5,361 nt of DNA from Candidatus Rokuibacteriota bacterium (GTDB taxonomy: Bacteria; Methylomirabilota; Methylomirabilia; Rokubacteriales; CSP1-6): positions 1 through 5,361 of the forward strand of contig JACQCN010000167.1 in the NCBI GenBank assembly GCA_016201575.1. The letters run 5' to 3'. The notes under the pieces were generated by a model that was given only the letters and a program-made list of their open reading frames with translations, was not told the origin of the DNA and did no database searches. Shown one piece after another: positions 5,340 through 5,361 of this stretch (positions are counted from its first letter, which is position 1; the number at the start of each line of letters is the position of its first letter). Position numbers and translations under genes: made by a program.

Positions 5340-5361
5340 GTCGAAGGGGGCCTCGACGGCC
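5340..5361. repeat. Inverted partial copy of the 357-377 repeat, cut by window edge
   Basis: The reverse complement begins GGCCGTCGAGGCCC, identical to 357-370, and continues CCTTCGAC against TTTCGAC. It starts three bases after the barrel gene stop. Relative to the gene it follows, it has the same orientation as the copy downstream of the transporter operon. This suggests a dispersed element tied to gene 3' ends, possibly a transcription-end hairpin whose second arm lies beyond the window. Confidence 0.65.

Overview
The window is GC-rich bacterial DNA, and its coding strands carry G or C in almost every third codon position. It looks like chromosome from a Gram-negative, probably environmental bacterium. 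The evidence is a gene ending like an outer-membrane beta-barrel, secretory signal peptides, a peptide-type ABC importer and a seven-iron ferredoxin. The GC-rich hairpin repeats and gene style recall uncultured lineages such as Rokubacteria/Methylomirabilota, but that placement is an impression and was not tested.

Layout from left to right. (1) Positions 1-164, minus strand: the N-terminal 54 codons of a 7Fe ferredoxin cut by the window edge, with a clear Shine-Dalgarno site and its own TTGACA promoter (212-241). (2) Positions 242-480: no gene, but a dense cluster of hairpins and a 28-nt direct repeat present twice. (3) Positions 481-3936, minus strand: a compact three-gene operon for a dipeptide/oligopeptide-family ABC importer. 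It is transcribed as binding protein, DppB-type permease, then DppC-type permease, with a 10-nt gap and a GTGA overlap between genes. No ATPase gene is present. (4) Positions 3937-4286: a divergent control region with two TTGACA promoters facing apart around a GC-rich inverted repeat. The leftward promoter is so close to the binding-protein ATG that the mRNA should be nearly leaderless. The rightward promoter leads to a possible 58-codon leader ORF. (5) Positions 4287-5336, plus strand: a 349-residue predicted outer-membrane beta-barrel with a Met/His-rich N-terminal third and markedly more A/T-ending codons than the importer genes. (6) Positions 5340-5361: an inverted partial copy of the repeat found at 357-377. 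It lies 3 nt after the barrel gene stop and runs off the window.

How the parts may work together. The binding protein would capture a peptide or similar solute in the periplasm and deliver it to the two permeases, which need ATPases encoded elsewhere. The barrel gene is transcribed divergently from the importer and may share control with it, but nothing in the sequence proves a common substrate. The least ordinary element is the arrangement in front of the barrel gene: a strong ribosome site, a small Arg-rich ORF, a perfect 16-bp palindrome where the barrel gene's own ribosome site should be, and a TGATG stop-start overlap. This looks like translational coupling or a leader-peptide switch.
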